64,000 bases of DNA from Annulohypoxylon bovei var. microspora (GCA_022836615.1 MU405246.1:124001-188000); one strand, 5' to 3'; numbered from the stretch's first letter, positions 31,605 to 42,858 are shown. Numbers and translations are program-made. The notes: generated from the sequence alone by a model not told the origin.

Positions 31605-33485
31605 GGTACCCTTGAACATTTAAACCCCTTTTCCAGCCCCTTTTTTTACCCACCAAGAAAAAATTAAAGAAAATCGAAGTTTTAATTATAATAATATACC
31701 ATGTTAACAATGTAACATCCATGATATTATATTCATTACTGACTTTGAATACCATTAGAAAAATGGAGGTTGAGCTTCATTGTTCGTGCAAAAAGGGGCT
31801 AGAATGGTTAAGGGGGGTTGTGGACGCTACTAGGTAACCTTTCACATTGTGTTACCAATAAAATCAAGACCCTTCTATTTTATTCTTAGCAACCAAGCGA
31901 CGCGATATTAAACAAAGATACCTAGGTGTATACAACCGAAAAGACTGGCACACTTCAATAGCTTACATACACCAGCTACCGAAAGCGATGTCCCATCCGT
32001 GCAATGGGGCATTCAGACCTCGGGGACACTCCTAACTTCGTTATGATCGGTCATGTTGTGGTACTCAACCGTGAGATTTTAGCTGGTAAGATCCTATATC
32101 AGTCATTCTACCCTCCCCTATGTCCCGCAGTACCGCGCAAGATCGAGTTTTCCAGCTAGCTGAGGCTGCTGGGCTGGCGGTCTATGTTGGCGAGGCTCTG
32201 CCTCCTCGATCTCTCTAGTTAGTGGCTTACTCCTCCTGACCGTGTCAGCACTGTTTCAGCATCCGTCACGCCACGGCGCCTCGGAAACTATAGCCTTGTG
32301 CCCCGTCTGGTGAGACCGGTGAGACTGTCACCAGAGGCAGCGCCGCCGGCTTGCACCTGAGACAAAGCGCGCTTAAATGCCGTGGGGGCTGAGGTTTTTT
32401 CCGTTCTGTAAGGAATATGGAATATACCTACCTACCTAAGGACCACCCTAACGGCGACGTCATCTCGGCTAGTTATGGCGTACGGCAAGGCTTTTCTGTC
32501 GGAGCTGACAACGAGCTGAAGTATCTGGGAAATGGAGATCGACATTCAGGTCTAGCAATATACTTACGAGTAACTCTTTAGTTTTTGATACGTTGGCTGC
32601 TAGCAACGGCATTGTTGACGGAAGGGTGAGCCTCGCGGTTCCGGCTGATATCCACGGACGCCTTCGGCCATGTCAGCTAATTACCTAATTTCAATGCATT
32701 GATCTTCTTCTCACCCGCAGCATCTCTAGGCACGTGGAAAGATTCATTGGTCGAAGCTTGCCCACCATCCCAATCCCGCATATTGTCCTGGCTGGTTTCG
32801 TCCAGTATACTTTATTTTGAACTATCAATTTTAAGTCACTGTCAATCGAGCGCGATTTATAGCTAAGACGACGGGTTCATGACGTGTAGGTAATATCCCC
32901 TGGCCCCCAATCTCACTGCTTTTCGGATGCCGGAGGTCATCACGACCTTTTGGCTTGCATCGTGTCTAATGCTGTGGGGTAATGATCGTCTATATTGTAT
33001 ACAGTGATTTCCGGCACAGTAGCCACATGAATCCTTGACGTGTCTTTATAATGTTGACAGGAAGGGTAACACAGACCAGCTTTTAGACCTCGAAGTTAGG
33101 TACCTACCTATATTGATTAAAAATAATCTTGTCGACTCTAATTTTGATAGTTTAGGTTAGGTTACGGTATAGGTAGTTACAATGAATCTATATAATATGC
33201 GCACTAGGTATATCTATGTAGAATCATGTTTGTATCATGGACTAACGATGATGATTTGAATGGGTTGGTTGGGCGTATCTTAAAGCCACACGAATTGTAA
33301 CACATAGGATGTCTCTGCAATGCTTGCTCTATGGTTATAGAGCACCCAATTAAAATACAAGTAAAGCAGTAATAGTTAACTAGCAACTTCCGTCATGATC
33401 ATTTCCTCTTTCTCGTGCCTTCTAGAAATAGCAAGCAACGTCGAATGAAAAATAAATGTTTGTAATCCGTGGTGATGTGAGAGCA
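31605..33485. other. Intergenic, no gene recognised
   Basis: 1.9 kb, where the lost 3' part of the P450 would be expected; no P450 sequence (heme loop, ExxR) was found here. TACC/GGTA words are common (32425-32445, 33100-33115). Confidence 0.55.
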
Positions 33486-34868
33486 TTAAGAGAGATCTAA
33501 CAACCCTAGCTCGGGCCAATATTCTTCCAAGTTGTAGATATTCCCTTCTCTAGGTTCGAGCTCGGTGTTCAGGTCGTCAGATAGCGTACTACCAAAGGCG
33601 TGTATGGGAAATAACCAAAACCCGACGGCGCAATTAATGTCATCGCCCCGAGTCGGCTTAACATCGTAAACATATCGCTGTATGAAGGATTCATAATTTT
33701 CCTCCGACCGCTTGTAAGCGTCTCGATAACTGTAACTCACGCGATCAGGAGTGTAGGTCAAAAGAAATCGGTACTCAGTTTGCTGCATAACACGACCACC
33801 CAAATAATTATGTAAGATCTGTCTCCACGAGCGAGCTATGGAACGAGGGTCATCGTCTAGAGCTACCCGGCTCAGTTCAGAACCGATAGGCCGGGGGTCA
33901 CGGCTTAGACGATGGAAATTGGGCGTTATAGCCATAGCGGGAAACCAGGGATCAAAGATTGGGCCATTCGGGTCGGCTTTTTTCTGGATGAAGAAAACTT
34001 CCCGGAGCTGAAATAGAGACTCGGCGAAACTCATCTTGAGTAGAGGGTCGAGTGTAGAGGGATCAATATTTCGTATACCGCCAATATTAATCTGTGTCAG
34101 GGTATAAGGGGCCAGAGGGCCAGGGTAGCTATCGCGTGGGTCTAGCGAGGTCCAAGCGCAAGTGGTGGTTTATATATAAGGGGGCGAAGCCCCCTTTAGC
34201 TTTAAGGGAGGGGTAAGCGTTATTAAGGTCAACCACGCTACCCATTTGCAGCGAGCCACCCGCGTAGTACCAGTGCTATCTCCTAGTCGTTCACCCTGTG
34301 CAAGACCTAAAATCAAGGGTAGTTCCCCCCCTGACAATCTGGTAGTCAAGGGCAAGGTTGAGCAGGCCTACGTTGCGGGGATCATAGGTGGTCTTCAGAT
34401 CATGAAGAAAATTGATCATTTTTTCATTGGAGTCTCTGACGTAAATAAAATCGTGTTCGGGGTTGAAATGAAAAACACCGGTGCTTAACCTAAGGGCTTT
34501 CGCATAGTTATGCATCTAGTCGGCCAGCAGGGTATATGAACCCGGTAAAATGCTAAGGCAGCGTCTCGCGACTCTCGGCTGACGCGGAACAGTTTGCTAA
34601 TGGTCTGGCGGCCGTAGACAATTACGCTGTAGTCCTTATCCTCGTGCGTCTCGGAGTGAGTGCTCCCTTTCTAGTCGAGCAACTCATCCATCGACCACTG
34701 ATTCTCTAGGTAGACCGTGATGATGCGCTGGCGTGCCAATGAAAAATGCCATATCATGATACGTAACTCGGTTGGAAGGTTAGGGAAAAGAGTGAACGTT
34801 TGTGTAGAGATTGTTGACGTCGCATCAGTGATAGTAAATATCTGGGGATGAGGTGGTATTAATGCCAT
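33486..34868 (-). pseudogene. 2EXR-domain protein, disrupted
   Basis: Fungal 2EXR proteins are F-box-like proteins of unknown function. The ATG at 34868 leads into the hallmark FTLFPNLPTELRIMIWHFSL. An in-frame TAG occurs at 34671-34673 after MDELLD; the frame then continues with KLFRVSRESRDAALAFYRVH. It must shift near 34520 to reach VFHFNPEHDFIYV, and is lost again at ~34290. From about 34160 coding resumes (WTSLDPRDSYPG, IDPSTLDPLLKMSFAESLFQLREVFF) and runs intact to a stop at 33486. The stretch 34165-34290 fits no frame and contains a strong hairpin, so it may be an insertion. Stop, frameshift and insertion together make this a pseudogene. Confidence 0.75.
34171..34200. repeat. GC-rich hairpin within the 2EXR pseudogene
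   Basis: AAGGGGGC-gaa-GCCCCCTT at 34178-34196, preceded by TATATATA. It lies in the only segment of the gene that fits no reading frame. Confidence 0.8.
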
Positions 34869-35259
34869 TTTACTGTTTTTAAGTGTTTGATGCGTGTGTT
34901 GTGAAGGAGAGAAGTAGAATTTAACATGGGCTTTTGGTTTGTACTTTAACGGAGAGAAGTAATCCTGCCGCTTGTATTAGGGAGGAAGGTATAACCTAGT
35001 TATGAGGTATGATGATACGATAGAAAGTTTGTCATCGCGAAGAGGGTAGGATTACTCAGGTACGTAGGGCTGCAAGGGTCAAGTGCGGGGAGATCCAGGT
35101 CTAAAACTCAATCAATTTAAGCTTTCTTAGCTGCTTAGAAAGTACACTAGAAAGTGGAGAGAATCAGGTGGATCTATCTTACCCAGAATCCATCCTTATT
35201 CATCATAAATATAACTTCATAATTCTTGTAATCTTTATAATATTGCTTCTAGTTATACC
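34869..35259. other. Spacer between two minus-strand genes
   Basis: 390 bp, AT-rich; presumably the promoter of the 2EXR relic and the 3' end of the glycosyltransferase gene. No other structure seen. Confidence 0.55.
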
Positions 35260-36532
35260 TTATTGGTGACTAGCCCTCAAATGCTCCGCGGCTAGTATTT
35301 CCGCGTCGTTATTCTCAAACCCGAAATTCCAGATATGACTCGGCGTCATAGTGCCATACGTGCCCCTATACACTCCATGGCTACTCTGACCGCCGACGTG
35401 CTGCATCACAACCGGTGTCAGCGCCCAGCGTAACCCGTCCGTCTCTTCCGCATACTCCTCTATGAAACTATCCGTCGGCACTTGTGACCACCTATTGCTG
35501 CGGAAATGGGGCAGCAGTTCGTTAGCCACGGTCGTCCGCGGGAAAACTAGCCCCTGGCCGCAGCATGCATTCTTGGTCATTAAACGTACGCCATCAGGCC
35601 GCGGCATGGCGCAATTACCCCCTGCCGCGAAGAAGAGCGTGATGAGGAGAGGTGTGAAGACGAGGGTGGCGAGGAAGAATACGGTGTGGGTTAGGTGTAG
35701 GCGTGCTTTGGGGATATGTCGCCGTGCGAGGAGCAAGAGACAAAGAACGCCAGTGGCGACGGCTAGGGACGATCCCAGGTATGTCAACCAGGATTCCGAG
35801 TTCCAACCTAGCAGGCCTTCATAATAAAACAATCGCAGGTATAGGACTAACTTCTCAATTAGTCAAATTGTCCTGTAAAGAATACCACCATCTAGTAAAT
35901 GCGCTATCAAACTCACAGTCAGTGTGACCAACTCCCCAGGACTTCATAGTGGCCGTGTCTAATGCCCGCATGGTTCGATGCCGCCACCCATCCAAGAATA
36001 TTACGTCATCTTCGACAACTAGGGTGTACGGAGCACTCGTCTTCTCACACTCTTCCATGACAATCGAGTAGTCGAACTTGGCCTTGATCCCGTGGCTTTG
36101 GTTTCGTTCCATCTGCTGAGCGAGAGCTAGATACTCTGGGTTGTCATGATACGAAGGAAGTCTATCTGCCATATTAATGAGCCATGGTTGGCCGTAGTCT
36201 GGATGCCTCTCCTGGTCGGTATGTGCAAGAAGGACGACGAAGCGGAGACTTGCTCGTTCCTCTACACTTAGGCCGTGCTGAAGGGAACCTAATGTTGACT
36301 TCAAATATGATATGCCATCTCTTTGCACCGAAGGAATGCCTATGCATAATTCGGGTAGGTTTGTCCTATTTACTTCTGATTCTTGGTCTATTCCTACTGC
36401 GTCGGCGTATGTTAAGGCTTCTTGTATTCGATGTGCCGAATATGTAGGAGTGTATGCCCGCTGGGCTTGAAAGAACTTGGAAGTTGGATCTCTCCAACAT
36501 TTTGACCGTAGGTGTCCTATGAGTGTAGTATA
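35260..36532 (-). pseudogene. PGAP4-like (TMEM246) glycosyltransferase, N-terminus not found
   Basis: Resembles the Golgi GPI-GalNAc transferase PGAP4 and its fungal relatives. Two exons: from at most 36532 down to 35917, and 35846 down to 35260, with a 70-bp intron whose removal gives HTDFLYLRLFYYEGLLGWN. Conserved parts in order: RDPTSKFFQAQRAYTPTYSA, LCIGIPSVQRDG, LRFVVLLAHTDQ, the metal/sugar-nucleotide motif LVVEDDVIFLDGW, two adjacent TM segments (SSLAVATGVLCLLLLA and FFLATLVFTPLLITLFFAAG), then ACCGQGLVFPR, FIEEYAEE and RWALTPVVMQHVG. The first exon's frame closes upstream at a TAG (36533-36535) with no ATG before residue ~70, and no N-terminal TM exon was found in the next 300 bases. 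Either the 5' end is lost or a small distant first exon was missed. Confidence 0.7.
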
Positions 36533-38807
36533 CTACAACATTTATGTATTAGGTGCCGTTATTCTTCTTTATAGGGGAAACATTAAATGTGAGTTATGGC
36601 AAAGCAAACAACCTTGGGATAATGGGAGTTTGTGCCTTTAGGGGGTAGTTACACAATGATGTGCCAAGACTTAATTGAAATGGCCGACACCTACAAGGAA
36701 TACAAAGCCTAGAATTAGGCCTATGCTGGTATGCATTTTGACATTTTAAGCTTGACTTAGAAAAAGAATCTCATGATATAGGTGCCATTTTAAGGTCATG
36801 GCTCTAAAAAGGAGATCAGGTCGATGGTAGAGGCGTGTAAAACGCGACTTAATTCAAGGGAGGAAAAAGAGAAGCTTTCTAGTGTTGAAGATAGGAATGC
36901 TAAGCTAAGAATAAAGGTAATGTGGGAGTCGTTCAGACCCCGTGCTACTAGCAAGCCCATTGCTTTTTGAGCTCGTAGGACAGTATGTAAGGGATTTTCG
37001 AGGAAACGTTCGTGTCACGTCTAGTCTGACAGTCGGGCAGTTATGTCTTTTGACTGGCTCCTTTGTCGCATGGCTGAATAACGTCTGCACGCAGATACGA
37101 TTGACAAGGCTACACGGATCGACAGCTTATATCTAAAGTAGGCAAGTCGGCAATGTCATGTTGGGGGCTGTAAGTAAACAGTGTCAGGGTACACGGCTTA
37201 CAGTTGGCGCCTTATAATACCTAATACCGGTAGTTTGGATAAGAAATCATACAGCCCATATTCTTGGCGCATAAAAAGTGTACTTCAGTATTTTTAAGAC
37301 ATTTCTTTAGCTAAAAGTGTACCAGGTATTTTATATATACCTAGGTAAAAAGGTGAAGCCTTTTTTTATGAGCTAACTAAAGACTTATCTAGGTAATTAA
37401 GTTAGATTCTAGTTGAAAAGTCCTGCCTTTTCATTGCAAGAACGTTCGTATAATTTAACGTGGCTGAGCTAAAGGGGATGAGTAATCCCACCACCATACG
37501 AAACATCATGGATAACTTGCAGAGAAAAAATCCATCTGTGGATTATGCAAGCGGCCGCAAGTCACACCAACGTTATGCTTCGCGAAGCAAGTGATCGACA
37601 CTAATGTGATGCGGCAATTTTATACTGTAGGTATTAGGTTACATCAATTATATAACACTTTGCTTAAAATTTGATATTATTAAGTTGCAATAAAGATTCG
37701 TTGCTTGTAAACAGCGGGAGAGTTACAATTGTATGTATAGGCAACTTACTTATTCAAAGTCATGGACATCCATAACTACCTTAGGTACTTATCTAAGTAA
37801 CAAGCTTATAATAACTATAAACAATGGTAGGTTTACCTGTTATCTTGATCATGAAAAATATATTTAACCTAAAGGTAAGTAAGTAGTTAGGTAAGTATAA
37901 TTAGAGGTCTGAAAACCAAAGGCCCCAATCTAACGGAAGTGCTAATGTTACCATTTGTCTTAAAAATAACAACATTTTCAAGTTCGACATATATCTAGGT
38001 TCAGCTCGACGGCGATATTAAGCCCCCCTCGGCATTTGTTTCCGTATCAAGAGCGATTTGCAGAGGCCATGAAAAGAGAAGAAACCTAGGGCATGAATAG
38101 CCGTAATTGCACATGCTTTCTATTTCGGCGAGGAAGCTAATAATTCTACTGGATCTCTAGATACTCCTTGTAAGCCACGCGGTAAAGGAGCTGGGGTCGT
38201 TGTATCAAATCGAAACATTTAGCGCTCAACTGCCTCATCTCAAGGAGTTAATAACTAACCGCATGATGGTAAGCTGACGGCTCTTAGAGGATTATATGTA
38301 TTATATACCGGAATAGTGGCATGGGCTTGTGTAACAGCAGGGAGAAGCGGCGCCCACGTCTTTCATCGTAGGTTCTTACTGGGTAGGTACCTACATGATT
38401 TTTGAACGATGATGCCTGTCTCCAGCCTTGTGCCTGAGCCGCACTCATACATCCCGCCTCAATTCCTTTTTCACGGCGAAGTTTGGAGTTTAACAGTGTC
38501 GATAACAGTGGTATACAATGGAGTCAGGCCTATCAAGATTCAAAACCGAAATACGATAAGCCACGCCATGACGATGTTGACCATGGTGAATTATTCGTTC
38601 ATGATCAGAGGCGGGCGCGTAGCGGAACATCCGACGTCGAGAGAGCTACGGCGTAGGAACTCTTGAATATAAAAGAGGCTTGGCCGACCTGCTGTTTGGG
38701 TTATTCTCTATCACCATCATCAACACACTCACCTACAATACTCACCTTCATAACAAAACGACAATCAAATCACTAGAGCAAACTCACTGCCTATCAATAT
38801 CTTCAAA
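36533..38807. other. AT-rich intergenic region, no gene recognised
   Basis: 2.3 kb without coding resemblance on either strand. The right end carries the promoter of the small secreted protein. Long runs of TAGGTA/AAGTAAGT-like words occur (37340-37400, 37850-37890). Confidence 0.55.
38668..38675 (+). promoter_or_regulatory. TATA box of the secreted-protein gene
   Basis: TATAAAAG lies 133 bp upstream of the ATG, followed by a C/A/T-rich leader (38700-38805), the usual layout of highly expressed fungal secreted-protein genes. Inferred from sequence only. Confidence 0.6.
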
Positions 38808-39182
38808 ATGTTCTTCGCCAAGACCCTCGCATTCTTCGTTGCGGCTACTGCCCCCCTAGCCCTCGGCATTCCAGCCGAAGAAAACACCCAGGCCGACTAC
38901 TGGGCCCAATTCTGTGACGACACCGCCTGCTCTCAAGGCTGCGGTGAATCCGTCAGCGTCTCCGACCCGGGCTGCCTCAACGAGTCTGGCCGCAAGTCCA
39001 TTCTCTTCCACGGTACCGCCGACAACGACTACGCCCTGGTAGTCTCCCCCAGCGGAAACTGCCCCTGCCAGAACACCTGCTCGTCCGTGCCCTCCGGCTC
39101 GACATGCTGGGACATCTCGGGATACTCTGCCGACCAGTCGTTCCGCTTCATCTCCGGAAGCTGCGGCAGCAACAACTGCTAG
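38808..39182 (+). CDS. Small secreted cysteine-rich protein (effector-like candidate)
   Basis: Single-exon 124-aa protein with a clear signal peptide (residues 1-20, cleavage likely after ALG) and a mature region of about 104 residues holding ten cysteines (36, 41, 45, 56, 85, 87, 91, 100, 119, 124). Ten cysteines could form five disulfides. No TM segment or GPI signal. The ATG context CAAAATGTT, TATA box and C-rich leader support real expression. I do not recognise the family; the cysteine pattern (C-x4-C-x3-C and C-x-C-x3-C) recalls fungal secreted apoplastic proteins, but a function would be a guess. It is the one gene in the 27-41 kb zone that is clearly intact. Confidence 0.85.
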   Translation: MFFAKTLAFFVAATAPLALGIPAEENTQADYWAQFCDDTACSQGCGESVSVSDPGCLNESGRKSILFHGTADNDYALVVSPSGNCPCQNTCSSVPSGSTCWDISGYSADQSFRFISGSCGSNNC

Positions 39183-39689
39183 ATATCTCCCCGGGGGATT
39201 CCAAACTCGCGTCTAAGGAGAGCGAGCACTGTGGTGGACACGACATTAGACTAAGACAGCAATCACACTCTCTTGATTATCTTCATGGGACCTTTTCGTT
39301 GGCCAGCATATGAAAAGGGGTTTGGCGGGGCAAGGGGTAAAAGAGAAGGATGACAAATTAGATTGGCCCCTAACAACATTCTTTATATTTACTTAGGTAC
39401 CTACCTATCTGACTCTGAATATACCTCGCCTTGAGCCTCCTACTTAATCATTCCAAGTGCGTACAATTCGAATAATATAGGCTTCATGACCATCATAGTA
39501 GATACACCTTTGGTGACTTCAAAGGCACGTTCCTGTTTACCCACCTAGTAAGTACTGTAGGTACCTAGATACCTGGGTAATTAGAGAATTCTATTATGTA
39601 ATAACGTCAATAGTCTTTATGCGAATAATGATTCCCCTCAAGAACGATTATGTTCAATAAGCGAGTCCCTCATTTATAAAATACTTCAC
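39183..39689. other. Convergent 3' spacer
   Basis: About 500 bp between the secreted-protein gene and the convergent hydrolase gene; rich in TACCTA/TAGGTA words (39390-39410, 39545-39575). No gene. Confidence 0.6.
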
Positions 39690-40829
39690 TCACGATACCG
39701 TCAACCCCCCTAGAGCAGCATTTCCCAGCGTCCCGAAATAGCCGACCTTCAACGTCACCCTGTCCTTGAGATAGGACAAGTCGACCGCATCGATGGGAGA
39801 CGAGTCATTAGCCAAGAATCGCTGCAGGCGGTTCGCAACCCAGACGGGGTTCTCATCAGCTGTATCGACCATGTTAGTTAGGTACTTATGTACAACGTTA
39901 TCTTAGGTAATGAAGAGGTCAGCACAGAAAACGTAGGTACCAATCCAATGCCCCGCCTTCGGTACGACGTCGATCTCCAGATCACTAGCGACCGGTCCAA
40001 AAAGCCCCTGCAGCACGCTCTCCAAGCCAAAGCTCGCCTCCCCGCCAAGCGCCAGCACCGGCACGTCCAAGGGGCTCGCGCCCAATGTCCCGGCGAAAAA
40101 CGAATTATCCGCCGCTATCGCAGCGGCCGAGAACGGGCCCAGCATCGCCCTCAGGAACCCGGGCTTCCCGATGCTGCTCGCGTACTTACTAATCGTGTCC
40201 TCGGAAAAGGCGGTCGGGCCGGAGTAGCTGCCGTGGTAGAAGTACCACTCGAGGAAGCGGCGCTCCCTGCCGGCCATGAGGAACTCGGCGAAGTCGGGGA
40301 TCTGGAAGAAGGCGAGCTGCGGGTTCTGGTAGAGGTCCCAGTACGGGGCGGGCGTGGCCGCGGCCTCGTACCCGAAGCCCGGGAGGACGTACTCGGCGGC
40401 GGCGAGCCGCCGCACCAGGCCCGGGTTCTGGGCCGCGAGCGCGAAGGCCATGCCGACGCCCTTGTCGTGGGCGAGCACGTACGCGCGGCTGACGTTGAGG
40501 AAGTCCAGCACGCCCTTGAGGTCCGCGGCCGAGGCCGTGGCGCTGTAGTTGCCGTCCGGCGGGATGCTGGAGTCGCCGGCGCCGCGGTTGTCCGGCGCGA
40601 TCACCGTGTAGTTCTGCGCGAGGATGGGCCCGATGAACTGCCACGTCAGGCTGAACTGAGGGTTTCCGTGGACGAGTAGTAGCGGAGGGCCAGAGCCCGC
40701 GTATCGGAAGTGAATGCTAACGTCTTGCAGAGCGACTCGGCCATGCTCCTAGTCGTCCCATTTCGTCAGTTCTGCTGTTACCTGGGCCGCGGTAGCTAAG
40801 ACTGGCAGGGCTAATCTTGCGAAATGCAT
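39690..40829 (-). pseudogene. Alpha/beta hydrolase (epoxide hydrolase/dehalogenase type) with an early TAG
   Basis: Two exons, 39941-40829 and 39690-39859, would encode about 352 residues. The ATG at 40829 starts a signal-peptide-like sequence (MHFARLALPVLATAAQVTA), but codon 27 is TAG (40749-40751). Reading continues in the same frame as EHGRVALQDVSIHFRYAGSG, oxyanion motif HGNPQFSLTWQF, APDNRGAGDSS, nucleophile elbow LAHDKGVGM (Asp nucleophile, as in epoxide hydrolases and haloacetate dehalogenases), and KAGHWIADENP with the catalytic His. Everything else is intact and strongly codon-biased (very GC-rich), so the nonsense change is recent, an allele, an assembly error or a readthrough site. 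An internal ATG start would lose the oxyanion strand. TAG for CAG at a CpA would fit a C-to-T change. Confidence 0.85.
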
Positions 40830-41939
40830 GGTGGTCGACTAGGGTCCAGAAGTCCTTGTCTGCGGCTATGAGTCGATGCTCTTCGACAGGAATACATATT
40901 TCCTAACTGAGAAGACCAACATCCTTATAAGGCGTTATGAGGCGAGCTTCAGTCTCCATTATGACAAGTTCGGTCCCCGGTGCGGAGGCTCTGCCAATGT
41001 CGATTACATGGTAGCCGTGGAGTCATTCCTAGGGTGTAGAATGAGCTTGATGATCTTTTGGCTAATTTGGCCGCACGAATGCACCCGAAACAGAGCCTGA
41101 TGAACTTGATTTATAAGATAAAGCGCTGAGTAAGGACGTTAAATAATTTTCCCGCACCTACTAGCTACAGCGAACCCCTGTGGCACTAAGCTGGCGATCT
41201 TCTAGACTAGATCCTATTTAATGTCATGCACCTGGTCCTGCGTATAGTGGTCAGCATTTCTAAAGATTTGATAATGGAAGAAGGCTGGAAGGGTAAATTT
41301 AAAGCCGATTTCATAATAGAGAATGCCCTTGAACTATCAACGGCTTTAAGCGTATAGTTAAAATCAAAGAAATAAAAGACTTATTGTCGAAATGGGTACC
41401 CTATTCCAGGTACTACCTAGGTAGTATCCAAGAATGCACTTGGAATGAAAGACAGGATATTCGGATGTAACTTTCAGGGGGTAGGTGAGGGCATGACGAA
41501 CTATTTTCCTTGAGACTCATCGGACATAGAATAAGCACGGCGAAAAATGCCCGCCGCGTGGACGAGGGTATATTAGTAAGACTTGGAGTGTCTAGACGCC
41601 TCAGCTACTACCTATACAGCTGGAGGCTCTCAATTCCATAGGTGATTTCAAAGGCTAGCTCGTGATGCCCCCCGTCCAGTAACGTAATACGATTCTGTCT
41701 CTGTATATCGATACCCAATAGACTCGCGGTAGTATGTCTCGTCCGTGGCATGAGTGAATCGCGTATGGCAAAGAGGGCATTCATCGATCCTCGAAGAACA
41801 TATTGGCGCCCATCTAACTAGGTAAATATACCTATTTTCTCTATCGCTCTGCCAGATCTATGACGCTTCTTATGCAATAAATGATTCGCTCGAGTTTTTT
41901 TATTTATTTTTCTCGCTGACTCTTCATCCGTAATATTTC
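40830..41939. other. Intergenic, no gene recognised
   Basis: 1.1 kb; left part is upstream of the hydrolase. A T-rich tract at 41894-41912 lies just past the HYPK-like stop codon. No other structure. Confidence 0.55.
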
Positions 41940-42412
41940 TCATGTAGCAATGAAAGCTTTCATAGCCAGCACCGCGTCGCCGTCGTGCACCTTAAGCAGC
42001 TCGGTAGCCTTCGCTTTAGTAAGGTCTAGCTCGTCGACCTATTATGCCGTCGCATATCGTTAGCACCCGTGCATGTATTTACAGCGCGCGCTGCATCTTA
42101 ATCATCGGAGACAATAAACTGGAGCAACCCTACCAGTAACGCGACGTCGGCAGCGTCTACCTTAACCTTCTTGACCTCCTTCTTCTCGACGGCGCCGGCA
42201 GACGTTCCGTTTCCGAGGCTCTGTATGGCTTTGCTAGCGGCTTCCTGATCGACGGCGTTACCCGAGCCCGCATCATCTCCCCGCGCGTCGAGGCTCGCCA
42301 TTGCGGCCGCTGCCTTACGATCCTCTGCCGACTTCGCCGTGGTCTGAACCTCATCTTCGACATCTCCGGCAGAAGCGCCTTCGTGTACACTCTTTGGTTG
42401 TGGTTCGGCCAT
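41940..42412 (-). CDS. HYPK-like UBA-domain protein
   Basis: Fungal homologue of huntingtin-interacting protein K, a small partner of the NatA N-terminal acetyltransferase and the ribosome. Two exons, 42134-42412 and 41940-42038, with a 95-bp phase-0 intron, give 125 aa. The N-terminal two-thirds is acidic/Ala-rich and probably disordered (SAGDVEDEVQTTAKSAEDRK); it ends in VEKKEVKKVKVDAADVALLV. The second exon completes the UBA-like helices (VDELDLTKAKATELLKVHDG then DAVLAMKAFIAT). Without splicing the frame ends early, 11 codons into the intron, so the second exon is easily missed. It is divergent from class II DAHP synthase, 446 bp away. Confidence 0.87.
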
Positions 42413-42858
42413 TATCTCTATTGTTCTGCTGTTTATTTCGTAAAGGTGTTGGTTAACTTGTCGAATTTAATATTTTGTGAAGGAAGCTTCAATTGATGCG
42501 GGGCAGCTCCAAGCTCTTATCCTTCTTATCAAATAATCTAATACCAAGAATGCAATAAGATGATAGATATACTCCAATTATTGCATACTACGTCAGATTC
42601 AGGGGTGTCCCTTGCAATGAACAATGAACACTCATCCCAATTAGGTAACAAAATACATTTTATATCAGTGGCCAGTGGCTTCCACTTCTCAAGTAAAAGT
42701 GACTCATATTGAAGGTATTACGGCTCAATTGAACTCTAGTAGTACAATCGTAAGCTTATACCCCTCATTTCATGTTAATTGGCCTTGTTAGTCTCACTAG
42801 TTTTACTTAATTGCTCTTCTTAACATCTCTCAATCCGCCCACAAACCCAAAAGCAAAA
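42413..42858. promoter_or_regulatory. Divergent promoter, HYPK-like/DAHP synthase
   Basis: 446 bp between the two start codons. A CT/CA-rich leader precedes the DAHP synthase ATG (42800-42858). No TGACTC-type amino-acid control element is called with confidence; AGTGACTCA at 42709-42717 does contain TGACTCA, the Gcn4/Cpc1 core, and lies about 145 bp upstream of the synthase ATG. Confidence 0.5.
42711..42717. promoter_or_regulatory. Possible Cpc1/Gcn4 site (TGACTCA)
   Basis: The perfect heptamer TGACTCA occurs ~145 bp upstream of the DAHP synthase start. Cross-pathway control by Cpc1/Gcn4 of shikimate-pathway genes through this site is established in fungi; its use here is inference. Confidence 0.5.

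Noticed and set aside
40189..40679. 150-260-codon frames overlapping the hydrolase
   Set aside because: Shadows of a highly GC-biased exon with no motif.
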